DNA of 64,000 bases from Streptomyces orinoci (lineage in GTDB: Bacteria; Actinomycetota; Actinomycetes; Streptomycetales; Streptomycetaceae): NCBI RefSeq assembly GCF_003121295.1, contig NZ_PHNC01000011.1:124001-188000 (forward strand), given 5' to 3'. This document shows positions 7,999 to 16,012 of this stretch, one piece after another. Position 1 is the first letter of the stretch. Each line of letters begins with the position of its first letter. The notes under the pieces were generated by a model. It did no database searches and was not told the origin of the DNA. It saw only the letters and a list, made by a program, of their open reading frames with translations. The position numbers and the translations under genes were made by a program.

Positions 7999-8772
7999 TC
8001 ACGGAGCAGTGCTGAGAGCAGTGAGCGCAGCCCGCAGCACCGTGCGCAGCGCCGTTTGGGTGTCCGGCGAGTCCTCGCGGGGCTGGCGGTGAAGGAGTGA
8101 GTCGGCGATGACGAAGAGGGCTGCGGCGTCGATGCGGCGGTGCTGTGCGACGGCGAAGATGCCCGCGGCTTCCATGTCCGCGGCCAGGATTCCCTCGGTG
8201 CTGTAGCGGGTGACCTCGGCGTGGGTTTCGCGGTACGGCGCATCGGTGCTCCATCCCGGCCCCTGGCGGACCGCGACATGGTGGGACTGGAGGGTGTGCA
8301 CGAGGTGATCGGTTAGGCGGGCGGAGGGCCGGACACTGCGCGCGGGGGCGAGGTAGTGATGGGAGACGCCTTCATCGCGCAGAGCCAACCGGCAGGCCAC
8401 GACGTCGCCGCTTTGCAGATCAGGCTGAAGGGATGCCGCCGTCCCCAGGGTGATCACGCGGGTGGTCCCGAGGGAAATGAGCTGTTCGAGCACAAGGGCC
8501 GCGGCGGGGGCGCCGAGACCGAAGCCGCCGCAGATACCGATTGTGCGGCCTCGGTGTTCCAACAGTCGCAGGTCGCCCCGGACCCAGCCGTCGAGTGCGC
8601 CCGCCTGAACCTCCCGGAAGAGGGATCGCTGATAGAGCATGATCACGCCCGCTGTGCTGGCCAGGGTCGCTGCGGGGACGCGGGTGCGCAGGCAGACGGC
8701 ATGCTCGCTGGGGTCTGGTACCGCCGCCAGGGTGTGCTTGTGTGGGTAGAGAGGGAAGGTCGCGTTGGTCAC
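7999..8772 (-). CDS. Nucleoside phosphorylase (PNP/UDP family)
   Basis: A 257-aa protein with the PNP/uridine phosphorylase fold. The glycine-rich phosphate region is GICGGFGLGAPAAALVLEQL, followed by RVITLGTAASLQ, and the nucleoside-binding segment is EGILAADMEAAGIFAVA (Met-Glu ribose-binding pair). The family phosphorolyses nucleosides to base and ribose 1-phosphate. The GTG start overlaps the stop of the radical SAM gene (GTGA), so the two are coupled. Within an operon containing a pentose-phosphate isomerase homologue and an aminotransferase it could release or attach a base in a nucleoside-like pathway; this is inference. Confidence 0.9.
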   Translation of the reverse strand: MTNATFPLYPHKHTLAAVPDPSEHAVCLRTRVPAATLASTAGVIMLYQRSLFREVQAGALDGWVRGDLRLLEHRGRTIGICGGFGLGAPAAALVLEQLISLGTTRVITLGTAASLQPDLQSGDVVACRLALRDEGVSHHYLAPARSVRPSARLTDHLVHTLQSHHVAVRQGPGWSTDAPYRETHAEVTRYSTEGILAADMEAAGIFAVAQHRRIDAAALFVIADSLLHRQPREDSPDTQTALRTVLRAALTALSTAP

Positions 8773-10565
8773 GAGGCGGCCTCCCGCTTGGCGAGGGCCT
8801 TGGCCAGCTCTTGTTCGGCCGCTGGGTTGACGTGGTTGAGGATGTGCCAGGGCAGGACCGCATCGTCCATGTGCCGCAAGTGGCGCTTGTATTCGAGGCC
8901 GTGCCCGGCCATTGCCTGTACAAGCTGGTCTTTGGTGACTGCGGACAGGTCCGTGCCCGCGTCGTAGAGGTCTTCCAGGAGGTGGCCGATGCGGCGGTCG
9001 CCGCGCGAGCAGATGACCTCCAGGTGCATGCGGCTGGTCGGGAACTGCTCAACCCGGTAATGGTTGGCGTACTCGCGCTCGCCGACCAGGGCGCGGAGCC
9101 GGTCCTCGATCTGCTCGCCGTATTGCCAGACCAGGTCCGGGTCGGTCATCCGCAGCCGTTGGGTGGGAGTGCCGGGCTTGGGCATGAACTGGTGGAGCTT
9201 GACGATGACGTTCGCGTCCGGCGCGCCGAGGCGTTGGTGCACGTCGCGGGCGTAGTCGGCTACGGCCAGGCGGTCGGCTGCGCGTTCGCCGGGTGCTCCG
9301 ATAATGAAGTAGAGCATGACCGTGTTGACCTTGCCGCTGGTGCGGCACAGGTCCAGTGCCCGGTCCACCCGCTCTTTTTTCTGGGTCTTGCCGTACAGGG
9401 CCACCAGGTCGGGTGCGGCCCACTCCGGGGCGATGGTGATGACGCCCCGGGGCTGGGCGAGGTGCAGTTCAGTGAAGAGGTGCCCGAAGTCACCGAGTTC
9501 GGTGACGGCGTCGAGGTAGTCGGCGTTGATCTCGTCCGCGCGGATCGATCCGATGATCGTGGTCACCTTCCGCCCCTGGGCGGCGGCGCGGTCGGCGTAG
9601 GCGCGGATGTGGTCCAGGAGCTGCTGGCGGTGGCGGTACTGGGTGAACGTCGGCGCACTGATGATGATCTTCGGTACGCGATGGTGTTCGAGGCGGTCGA
9701 TGTAGGAGCTCAGCAACTCCAGGGGTGCTTGCCGGAACGGCGGGACGCCGAGGTTGCAGAAGTGGCAGCTGTGCAGGCAGCCCACGACCGGGTGGACGCC
9801 GGCAGCCGTGCCGTCAGTGATGGGGTAGACGAAGTGCGCGTCGTGCAGATCCCCGACCTTCAGGTACTGGGCATGTACGGCCGACGGGATAGCCGCGGAG
9901 CGGGGGCGTACCGCTTGCACTCCGCCGCCCGGGAGGAGATCGCATTCGTACATCGACGGCACATACAGGCCGGGAACGCGGGACAGCTCTTGGAGCAAGG
10001 GTCCGCCGCCTGTGCGGCGGTGGGCGTGGACGATCCGGATGAGCTCGGCGAGCGAGCGTTCGGCTTCGCCGATGGCCACAACGTCGAGGTAGTCGGCCAG
10101 CGGTTCCGGATCGGCCAGTCCCTGGTTGCCACCGACCACGAGCGGATCCCTGCCGGGGACGCGCTCGGCACTGCGCCGGGGGATTCCGGCGAGGTCGAGG
10201 AGGCGGAGCAGGCTGTGGAGGTCACCGGAGTTGATGAGGGAGACGCCGACGATGTCGGCCTCGTTCACTGGGCGGGGTGACTCGATGGTGCGGTAGGGCT
10301 CGCCGTCGGGGGTGGTCAGGCGGTTGCCGTCGCGGACGAGGCAGTCGTATTGCAGGGCGCGTTCGGCGACGGCCGGGATGTCGGGAGTGCGGTTGATCAG
10401 GTCGTGCAGTCCCATCGGGCCGTTGCACATCAGAGAGAAGGCGTGGCCGAAGGGGATGAGGAAGACCATGCGCAGCAGGCCGGCTGCGTTCTTGCGCTCG
10501 TAGGGGGTGGCCAGGGAGATTTCCCGGGCCAGGATGCCGTCGATCTCTTTGCTCAGCACCGACAT
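8769..10565 (-). CDS. Cobalamin-binding-type radical SAM enzyme
   Basis: A 598-aa protein. The N-terminal 200 residues have the layout of a B12-binding domain of class B radical SAM enzymes (segments ADIVGVSLINSGDLHSLLRL and DPLVVGGNQGLADPEPLADY). The radical SAM core follows with CLHSCHFC (about C264, C268, C271), a Cx3Cx2C cluster motif. Further core strands include KIIISAPTF, TTIIGSIRADEIN and VMLYFIIGAPGE. Related enzymes perform methylations, ring contractions or C-C bond formation, especially in natural-product pathways. The classic DxHxxG cobalamin lower-ligand motif is not obvious, so base-off cobalamin binding is only probable. ATG 10565 follows AAGGGG and lies 6 nt after the aminotransferase stop. 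Confidence 0.88.
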   Translation of the reverse strand: MSVLSKEIDGILAREISLATPYERKNAAGLLRMVFLIPFGHAFSLMCNGPMGLHDLINRTPDIPAVAERALQYDCLVRDGNRLTTPDGEPYRTIESPRPVNEADIVGVSLINSGDLHSLLRLLDLAGIPRRSAERVPGRDPLVVGGNQGLADPEPLADYLDVVAIGEAERSLAELIRIVHAHRRTGGGPLLQELSRVPGLYVPSMYECDLLPGGGVQAVRPRSAAIPSAVHAQYLKVGDLHDAHFVYPITDGTAAGVHPVVGCLHSCHFCNLGVPPFRQAPLELLSSYIDRLEHHRVPKIIISAPTFTQYRHRQQLLDHIRAYADRAAAQGRKVTTIIGSIRADEINADYLDAVTELGDFGHLFTELHLAQPRGVITIAPEWAAPDLVALYGKTQKKERVDRALDLCRTSGKVNTVMLYFIIGAPGERAADRLAVADYARDVHQRLGAPDANVIVKLHQFMPKPGTPTQRLRMTDPDLVWQYGEQIEDRLRALVGEREYANHYRVEQFPTSRMHLEVICSRGDRRIGHLLEDLYDAGTDLSAVTKDQLVQAMAGHGLEYKRHLRHMDDAVLPWHILNHVNPAAEQELAKALAKREAAS

Positions 10566-10571
10566 GGGACG

Positions 10572-11792
10572 TCATCCCCTTCGTGGTCGGAGTGTGGGGC
10601 GCGTGCGGGCGAGGTGCGCGGTGGCCTGCCGGATGACCTGGGTGATCTCGGCTTCGTCGCTGGGGTTCATTCGGGGGTGCAGGCAGGGGCAGAGCAGGCG
10701 GGAAGTCAGGCTCTCGGCGAGGGGGCAGTGTTGCCCGGCGGTGTGGTCGCGGATCAGGCGGTGGAAGAGGTATGGGGGACGGTCGCTGATGATGCTGCCG
10801 AGCCCATGCCGGGCGGCGAGGATGTCCATGAGTTCGTCGCGGCCTTCGCCGGCCCAGGCATCGGGGACGAGGAGGCTGTGCCGGTAGTACAGGTGCCGGC
10901 GGTCGTGGCGAGTCGGCGGGAGAGTGAGTTCGTCGATGTCGGCCAGGCTGCGGTTGCGCCGGTGGGCCTGTTGGATGCGGGCGTCGTTCATCTCGTCCAG
11001 ACGGGAGAGCTGGACGAGCCCGACGGCGGCCTGGGCCTTGGTCATCATCTGGTTGGTGCCCCAGTGCTCCGTCCCGCCGTAGGTGCGCAGCCAGTGCAAT
11101 TGCTCAGCGAGTGCCTGGTCATTGGTGGTGATCAGGCCACCTTGGCCGTAGGTCGTCATCAGCTTCTTCGACTCGAAGCTGAACATGGTCGCCCAGCCCT
11201 CGGCCCCGACGTGGGCGCCGACGGGAGTGCGCCCGCCGCACGCCCGGGCCGCGTCCACGATCACGACGGGCGGTCCGTGCACCGGGTTCGGGTGCCGGTC
11301 AGCCAGCTCGAGGAAGGGGCGGATGTCGGCGACGGCGCCGTTCCAGTGAGTGACCAGGATCGCCCGGGTCCGGGAAGTGATGACCCGCTCCGCGTCGGCC
11401 GGGTCGAGGTTGAGGGTCACCGGCTCCGGTTCGGCCAGGACGAGCCGGCCACCTTGGCCGATCACCGCGATGAGCGGGCCGACGAAGTTCACCGCGCAGA
11501 CGATCACCTCGTCGCCCGGTTGCAGCTGGAGGTAGTGGAGCAGCATCTCCAGCGCGGTCCCGCCGGAGTTGAAGGCGATGGCGAAGCGGGCTCCGGTGAA
11601 GGCGGTGAAAGCCTCCTCGAACGCCGCAACATATTCAGCCGACTTCCAGCCGACGCGCCAGTCGGACGACTCGGCCATCACCACGCGGGCGGCCTCGGCT
11701 TCGGCATCGGTGTACCAGCCGCCCTGAGCAGGCTCCACAGGCCAGCGAAGAGGAGCATGGCTGCGGGGAACCGTCGCACGATCAGTAGGCAT
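10572..11792 (-). CDS. DegT/DnrJ/EryC1/StrS-family PLP aminotransferase
   Basis: A 406-aa fold type I enzyme. GGTALEMLL is the PLP phosphate-binding start, VVIVDAARACGG holds the cofactor Asp, and FSFESKKLMTTYGQGGL contains the Schiff-base lysine. The family transaminates keto-sugars or cyclitol ketones using Glu or Gln. ATG 11792 is preceded by GAGGAGG at 8 nt and overlaps the isomerase gene by 11 nt; an upstream in-frame start (11819) overlaps more and has no such site. It is embedded between the RpiB-like and radical SAM genes, which suggests amination of a sugar or pentose-derived ketone in this pathway. Confidence 0.92.
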   Translation of the reverse strand: MPTDRATVPRSHAPLRWPVEPAQGGWYTDAEAEAARVVMAESSDWRVGWKSAEYVAAFEEAFTAFTGARFAIAFNSGGTALEMLLHYLQLQPGDEVIVCAVNFVGPLIAVIGQGGRLVLAEPEPVTLNLDPADAERVITSRTRAILVTHWNGAVADIRPFLELADRHPNPVHGPPVVIVDAARACGGRTPVGAHVGAEGWATMFSFESKKLMTTYGQGGLITTNDQALAEQLHWLRTYGGTEHWGTNQMMTKAQAAVGLVQLSRLDEMNDARIQQAHRRNRSLADIDELTLPPTRHDRRHLYYRHSLLVPDAWAGEGRDELMDILAARHGLGSIISDRPPYLFHRLIRDHTAGQHCPLAESLTSRLLCPCLHPRMNPSDEAEITQVIRQATAHLARTRPTLRPRRG

Positions 11793-12279
11793 AGCGGACC
11801 CTCCTCGCCCGCAGTTCAAGCCGCCGCTCGAAGTCGCTGATCAGGTCGACCTTCGCCGCAGCCGAGGAGGCGCCGTCGAAGCGATAGGTCAGCCACTCAC
11901 CAACCAGGCGCCGGGCCAGACCCAGCTCCACCACGCCCTGCCCCAATGCGAGCACCTGCGCGTTGTTCGACAGCACCGACCGCCGGACCGACAGCGAGTC
12001 GTGAGCGGTCACCGCCCGAATACCCGGGACCTTGTTGGCGGCAATCGCCATGCCCAGACCGGTGTGGCACACCAGCAGCGCCCGGTCCGCACGGGATTCG
12101 GCGACCAACTGCGCCGCGGCGAATCCCACTTCCGGATAGGTGGCGTAGCCCGGGCCATCGATACCGCCCACATCAATCACGGACGACACGAGATGGTGCG
12201 CCCGTAAATCCGCGGCCAGTATGTCCTTGTAGCCGGAACCGGCCTTGTCCGAGCCGACGACTATGCGGAGCTGATCCAT
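11782..12279 (-). CDS. RpiB/LacAB-family sugar-phosphate isomerase
   Basis: A 165-aa protein with RpiB hallmarks: VVGSDKAGSGYK near the N-terminus (usually SDHAG, here SDKAG), a YPEVGFAAAQLV segment, ALLVCHTGLGMAIAANKVPG (the catalytic-cysteine loop, normally CGTGxG, here CHTGLG) and RAVTAHDSLSVRRSVLSNNA. The family interconverts aldose and ketose 5- or 6-phosphates. The His-to-Lys change in SDHAG and the CHTG variant suggest a divergent substrate. Start ATG 12279 has GGGGG 8 nt upstream and overlaps the stop of the preceding small ORF (TGATG). It would supply or reshape a sugar phosphate for the operon. Confidence 0.87.
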   Translation of the reverse strand: MDQLRIVVGSDKAGSGYKDILAADLRAHHLVSSVIDVGGIDGPGYATYPEVGFAAAQLVAESRADRALLVCHTGLGMAIAANKVPGIRAVTAHDSLSVRRSVLSNNAQVLALGQGVVELGLARRLVGEWLTYRFDGASSAAAKVDLISDFERRLELRARRVRYAY

Positions 12280-12521
12280 CAAGCACCCCCTGGGTGCGCG
12301 GTAGTTGGGTGAGATGAGTTGCAGGGGCACCGGGTGTCCGGTGCTGCGTCCGCCGTAATCACCGGCGCAGGGGTGACCAAGGCGGCGTCGAGGGCGCTGC
12401 CGATCTGTTGGTGCAGCAGCCCCGCGGGCACGGCTACGCTCACCCCGAGCAGAGCCAGGATCTTGCGGAGTGGGTCTCTCACATCGATCCGCTCGGTTTC
12501 ACGGCTGTGACGGGCGCTCAT
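12279..12521 (-). CDS. Small hypothetical protein with one hydrophobic segment
   Basis: An 80-aa ORF whose ATG overlaps the DUF6415-like stop (ATGA at 12518-12521) and whose stop overlaps the next ATG (TGATG), so it sits exactly in the operon and is probably translated. It has a charged N-terminus (about 1-20), a hydrophobic stretch (about 21-37, KILALLGVSVAVPAGLL) and a C-terminal tail with two cysteines in a CPC arrangement. It could be a small membrane protein or a precursor peptide, but no leader or cleavage motif of a known class is recognisable. Function unknown. Confidence 0.6.
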   Translation of the reverse strand: MSARHSRETERIDVRDPLRKILALLGVSVAVPAGLLHQQIGSALDAALVTPAPVITADAAPDTRCPCNSSHPTTAHPGGA

Positions 12522-12919
12522 GGAAACACCTGTTGGGGAAGCCGCACCGTTTCCGGATCGGCCTGGGCGAAGTGGAGGAGGCTGCGGCAGACCCGCGCCA
12601 GTTGCTGTGCGTAGAGGCAGCGCGCCACCACCGGTCTCACCGGCTCCTCGGTCAACTTCTCGCGCACCGATTCGGTCAGGAAGCGCATCAGCATGCCCTG
12701 TCCGTGCCGCTCCCAGTCCTTGGCCTCGATCTCGGGGAGGAGCAGCTGGATGTGGCCGCGCAGGCTGAGCAGCAGGGGTTCGGCCGTGGTGGCGTCCGGG
12801 AGACGGTCGAGGGTGGTGCGGATCGTGGTCTGGATCTCGTCGATGTCGATCGGGAGCTCGGGCACGGTTGCCTCGGTGTCGTGGGTTTTCATCCGGCGGG
12901 TGATCTGGGTCGGGCTCAT
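12518..12919 (-). CDS. DUF6415-like protein
   Basis: A 133-aa helical protein. The segment LRGHIQLLLPEIEA followed by an amphipathic region and ARCLYAQQLARVCRSLLHF resembles the small DUF6415 proteins found in many Streptomyces natural-product loci, whose biochemical role is not established. The family assignment is by recalled pattern and moderate in certainty. It starts at ATG 12919 overlapping the dioxygenase stop (ATGA) and ends overlapping the next ORF, so it is a fully coupled operon member. ATG 12892 is a possible internal start. Confidence 0.65.
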   Translation of the reverse strand: MSPTQITRRMKTHDTEATVPELPIDIDEIQTTIRTTLDRLPDATTAEPLLLSLRGHIQLLLPEIEAKDWERHGQGMLMRFLTESVREKLTEEPVRPVVARCLYAQQLARVCRSLLHFAQADPETVRLPQQVFP

Positions 12920-13707
12920 GACAGGCCCTCCGCGCTTGTCGCGGATGGCGTGGCGAACCCTGAGAGGGGGGCGAATCCGCGGGGCAGGACGAAACGGGGC
13001 TCGCCGAGAGCTCGCCAGAACAGGCGCAGCCCGGTGAAGGCGGTGCGGGCGTGGAGCCAGCGATGGTTGTCCAGCAGGTAGCCCTGGCCGGCGGCGAGTT
13101 TTAGCGGGATTTGGTGGGTGCTCAGGACTGCTCGCAGCATCGGAAGGTGGGGCTGGACGAGGGGGCTGAACCGTGCGAGCCCGTCGAGCCGCAACCGTAG
13201 GGACACCCGGCCGTCGGGGTGCTCGGTGAACACCTGGGTGGCGTGGCCATCGGCGGCACCGAAGAAGGCGGTGCGGGGCTTGGCCAGAGCCACGGCCACC
13301 TCGCGCATCCGCGCGGCGATCTCCGTGTGCACGCTGCGGCCGTCGGTCAACAGGCAGGTGCCGCCGTGGGCGGCAGGGGTGCCGCAGACCATGAGCATGA
13401 GTCGGGGCGGAGTGGGGATGCCGGCGCGTTCGGTGTGCGGGGCGACTTCCCCGTTGGTGAGCCCGGCGTACCCGGCGAGATGCGCGTGGCGCCGGGTATC
13501 GCGGATGGTTGTCAGGCCGTCCGGATCGCTGTCGCGATGCGGGGTGAGGTCCATGATCCGCTCGGCGAAGTCGATGACCGCACGCCGGGTGGAGAACCCG
13601 TCGAGGATAACCAGCCCGGACTGCTGTAACCGCTCCTCGATCACCTTCTGAGCCCGCGGCGAGTGGATGTGGAGGTAATGGGACCAGAACGGATCGGCCT
13701 TGCGCAT
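12916..13707 (-). CDS. TauD/TfdA-like Fe(II)/2-oxoglutarate dioxygenase
   Basis: A 263-aa protein. The metal site reads as HTE in EVAPHTERAGI (HxE rather than HxD) with a distal histidine in YLLDNHRWLHART and the 2-oxoglutarate-binding arginine in LRLFWRAL, in the order expected for the TauD/CAS family. It would hydroxylate or desaturate an amino acid or small metabolite. The start ATG 13707 has GAGAGGAG 7 nt upstream; the same frame is open far upstream, but only as the shadow of the XRE-TPR gene on the other strand. This is the promoter-proximal gene of the leftward operon. Confidence 0.87.
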   Translation of the reverse strand: MRKADPFWSHYLHIHSPRAQKVIEERLQQSGLVILDGFSTRRAVIDFAERIMDLTPHRDSDPDGLTTIRDTRRHAHLAGYAGLTNGEVAPHTERAGIPTPPRLMLMVCGTPAAHGGTCLLTDGRSVHTEIAARMREVAVALAKPRTAFFGAADGHATQVFTEHPDGRVSLRLRLDGLARFSPLVQPHLPMLRAVLSTHQIPLKLAAGQGYLLDNHRWLHARTAFTGLRLFWRALGEPRFVLPRGFAPLSGFATPSATSAEGLS

Positions 13708-13881
13708 GTGTGTACTCCTCTCGACGCGGATGATGCGGCCAGGGTCAGCGCTGGCCGTCCGCGGGGTACAGCGACAGATAGTCGACTCAGACAATTCGCC
13801 TACAACATCGGTGAGTTGTCGGTGGCGTGCTATGTTCCGCACGGCTCTTGGACTGGCGACGCCCCGCGAAGGACAGCAGCG
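13708..13881. promoter_or_regulatory. Divergent promoter region with short inverted repeat
   Basis: A 174-bp gap separates the leftward biosynthetic operon from the rightward Nudix/XRE-TPR pair, so it must carry both promoters. A short inverted repeat ACAAC (13802-13806) / GTTGT (13815-13819) with 8-bp spacing sits centrally, followed by a possible -10 element TATGTT at 13831-13836. The XRE-TPR regulator encoded downstream is the obvious candidate to act here. Promoter assignments are tentative. Confidence 0.4.
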
Positions 13882-14301
13882 ATGACCTACACGCCCCCGA
13901 CCTGGCCCGTCTCCATCAAGGCTGTCGCCCTCGATATCCACCAGCGCGTGCTGCTGCTGAAGAACGAGCGAGAGGAATGGGAGCTGCCCGGCGGCCGGCT
14001 CGAACCCGGCGACGACAGCCCCGAGACGACCCTCTCCAGGGAGCTGCGGGAGGAAGCCGGGTGGGAGGTGAAGGCCGGCCCGCTCATCGACGGCGGCGTG
14101 TGGATCTACGAGCCGATCCCCGGCCGCCGGGTCCTGATCGTCACATACGGCTGCAGTGTGCTGACCGCGGACCGCACACCGGTCATCAGCCTCGAGCACA
14201 AGGAAATCGGGCTGTTCACCGCCGACGAGGTGCCGGGACTGCACATGCCCGACGGATACAAGCGCGCCATCGCCACCTGGTACGGACAACGCCACACCTG
14301 A
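13882..14301 (+). CDS. Nudix hydrolase
   Basis: A 139-aa single-domain Nudix protein. The Nudix box is visible as GGRLEPGDD at its start and RELREEAGW at its end, with one residue more than the canonical spacing and Asp where the first Glu is usual; the REUxEE metal-binding core is intact. The ATG at 13882 has AAGGA at 8 nt; an upstream in-frame start at 13663 would overlap the dioxygenase gene and is rejected. It lies 21 nt before the XRE-TPR gene and is probably co-transcribed. Nudix enzymes hydrolyse nucleoside diphosphate derivatives; the substrate is unknown. Confidence 0.9.
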   Translation: MTYTPPTWPVSIKAVALDIHQRVLLLKNEREEWELPGGRLEPGDDSPETTLSRELREEAGWEVKAGPLIDGGVWIYEPIPGRRVLIVTYGCSVLTADRTPVISLEHKEIGLFTADEVPGLHMPDGYKRAIATWYGQRHT

Positions 14302-14322
14302 CGAACACCGAAGGGCGGCGCC

Positions 14323-15501
14323 ATGACGGACCAGGCCAGTGGCGGCATTCCGCCTCCCCGCCCCGCCGCCCGCCATGTGGTGTGGCACTGGGCGACCCCG
14401 CAGGCCGAGACCGTACTCGCCACCCGCGACCTTGGGCAGATCCTTCAGTTCCACCGGTCGGTGCACCGGCTCAACCAGACCGAACTCGGCCAGCTCCTCG
14501 GCTATGACAAGACCTACATCTCGGCGCTGGAGCTCGGCAAGCGCTCCCTGGACGACGTCGGCTCGCGCCGCCGGGTTGCCACACGCCTGGGGCTGCCTCC
14601 GCACGTCCTGGGCGTCACTGACCTTGCGGACACCGACCACCGCTCGATGCTGCAATTCGGCGCATCCACCGTGCGCCTGGCCGAGATCGCACGCCAGTCC
14701 GGGCATGCCTCCGAAGCCGTCTCCGAGCTCTGGCCGCTGGTCGCCCGTCTTGAAGCTCGCGTCGAGGACGGGCATGCCGAACGGGAAACCGTACGCCTCC
14801 TCGCCCACGCCCGCGTTGGCCTCGGCGTGGCGCTTGGCAACGTGCTGCCAGAAGAACGCCTCGCCACCGCCGCCCGCTGGACCGCCAAAGCCCTGGAAGC
14901 CGCTCGGCACTTCAACGACCCTGCCATGGTGTCCGGTGCACTGCGCATGCATGGCAACGAACTGCGCAAGGCGGGCCTTCGCGGCGCTGCCGTGGAACGC
15001 CTTCGCCATGCCGCAGCCATTGCACCCACGGTGGACGACCGTGCTGCCGCACTTCCGCTGCTCGCCCGCGCGGCCGGGGCGCTGGGACACCAGGAGTTGT
15101 TCGACGCCGTCGTGCGTGAAACGGACAGCATGCTCGACACGGTCGCGCACACTTCGCTGTTCAACCCTTACGCACTCCATGAAATCCGCCTGCGCGGACT
15201 GCTCGCCACCGACCGAGCAGCCTTGGCTATAAGGCAGGTGGAGGAGCAGCCGACGCTGACGACGACCGTGGCACCGCAGTGGCGCGTGATCGAGCTGATC
15301 ACCGTTGCCCAGGTCCGGCTCGTCGGTGAGGACCGGATTGGAGCGGCCGAGGCATTGAACGCCGCGGTGGGCGAAGCGGTCGTGCAGCGGCTGCCGCACC
15401 AGTTGCAACGCGTCATGCGCGCGGCCGGCCGGCGCCTGCCGGACATCCAGGCGGCAGCGGGCGAGGCCCTGGGCAGGATGCGGCGGGAGATGGCGGCGTA
15501 G
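14323..15501 (+). CDS. XRE-family regulator with TPR-like helical repeats
   Basis: A 392-aa protein. Residues about 36-97 form an XRE HTH (DLGQILQFHRSVHRLNQTEL, LLGYDKTYISALELGKRSL). The remaining 280 residues are alpha-helical repeats of TPR type (for example EIARQSGHASEAVSELWPLV, and a VERLRHAAAIAP segment). This architecture is common in Streptomyces as pathway-associated or signalling-peptide regulators. It lies directly downstream of the Nudix gene and faces away from the leftward operon, so it may control the divergent promoter. It ends 20 nt from a convergent small gene. Confidence 0.85.
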   Translation: MTDQASGGIPPPRPAARHVVWHWATPQAETVLATRDLGQILQFHRSVHRLNQTELGQLLGYDKTYISALELGKRSLDDVGSRRRVATRLGLPPHVLGVTDLADTDHRSMLQFGASTVRLAEIARQSGHASEAVSELWPLVARLEARVEDGHAERETVRLLAHARVGLGVALGNVLPEERLATAARWTAKALEAARHFNDPAMVSGALRMHGNELRKAGLRGAAVERLRHAAAIAPTVDDRAAALPLLARAAGALGHQELFDAVVRETDSMLDTVAHTSLFNPYALHEIRLRGLLATDRAALAIRQVEEQPTLTTTVAPQWRVIELITVAQVRLVGEDRIGAAEALNAAVGEAVVQRLPHQLQRVMRAAGRRLPDIQAAAGEALGRMRREMAA

Positions 15502-15521
15502 CTTTAGCGCCCTATCCGCTG

Positions 15522-15770
15522 TCATCGGGTGCTCTCTGGGCTGCGGTCGGCGGCGGGCATCGCGCGAGCGAGGTCCCAGTAGTCCTCGAAGTCGCGACTG
15601 CTCCAATTCCTCGCGTCGCCGTGCTCGGTGCGGAACCGCTCCGCATCAGCGGATTCGTCATCCGGCTGGCGCTGCTGCTCCGAGGGCTCCTTGGCAAGGT
15701 GGCGAACGCTCTGGTACAGGCGCTGCTGAAGCGTTGGACGGTGAGTGGAGGTGCTGCTCTGGCTCATCAT
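15522..15770 (-). CDS. Small hypothetical protein
   Basis: An 82-aa hydrophilic ORF starting at ATG 15770 (or the adjacent ATG 15767) with GAGG 5-8 nt upstream. It ends convergently, 20 nt from the XRE-TPR gene. The C-terminal half carries NWSSRDFEDYWDLARAM, a pattern that looks conserved rather than random, but I do not recognise the family. No membrane segment or signal peptide. Confidence 0.55.
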   Translation of the reverse strand: MMSQSSTSTHRPTLQQRLYQSVRHLAKEPSEQQRQPDDESADAERFRTEHGDARNWSSRDFEDYWDLARAMPAADRSPESTR

Positions 15771-16012
15771 GTCGGCCTCGGCATCATGAAGTTGAGTGGC
15801 GGGGGGCCACGCGGGAGCGCGGCGGAAGGACAGAGTGAGGTCCAGCCGCCCGGAGCGGCCATCCGGGGAAACCACGAATTCCCCTAAAACACCAAAGACT
15901 TGGGTGAGGCGACCTTGTATCTTCTGGGAAAACCGCGAATCTCAGCCCCCAGCCGAGGAACCCCTGGCTACGCTCCGCCATCACCAGGACGAACATTTGG
16001 GAGGCAGCGCCC

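Noticed and set aside
6819..8015. A 398-codon rightward frame opposite the glycosyltransferase
   Set aside because: No family features; the opposite strand encodes a clear GT2 enzyme.
8742..11840. Two long rightward frames (512 and 496 codons) opposite the radical SAM and DegT genes
   Set aside because: Antisense shadows: Val/Gly/Ala/Asp-rich, no recognisable domain, and the leftward genes have catalytic motifs.
12279..12521. Naming the 80-aa ORF a RiPP precursor
   Set aside because: No leader-type motif, no recognition element or protease in the operon; only adjacency to a radical SAM enzyme supports it.
13708..15606. The dioxygenase frame extends about 630 codons upstream
   Set aside because: The extension is antisense to the Nudix and XRE-TPR genes; the real start at 13707 has GAGAGGAG at the right distance and the family N-terminus begins there.
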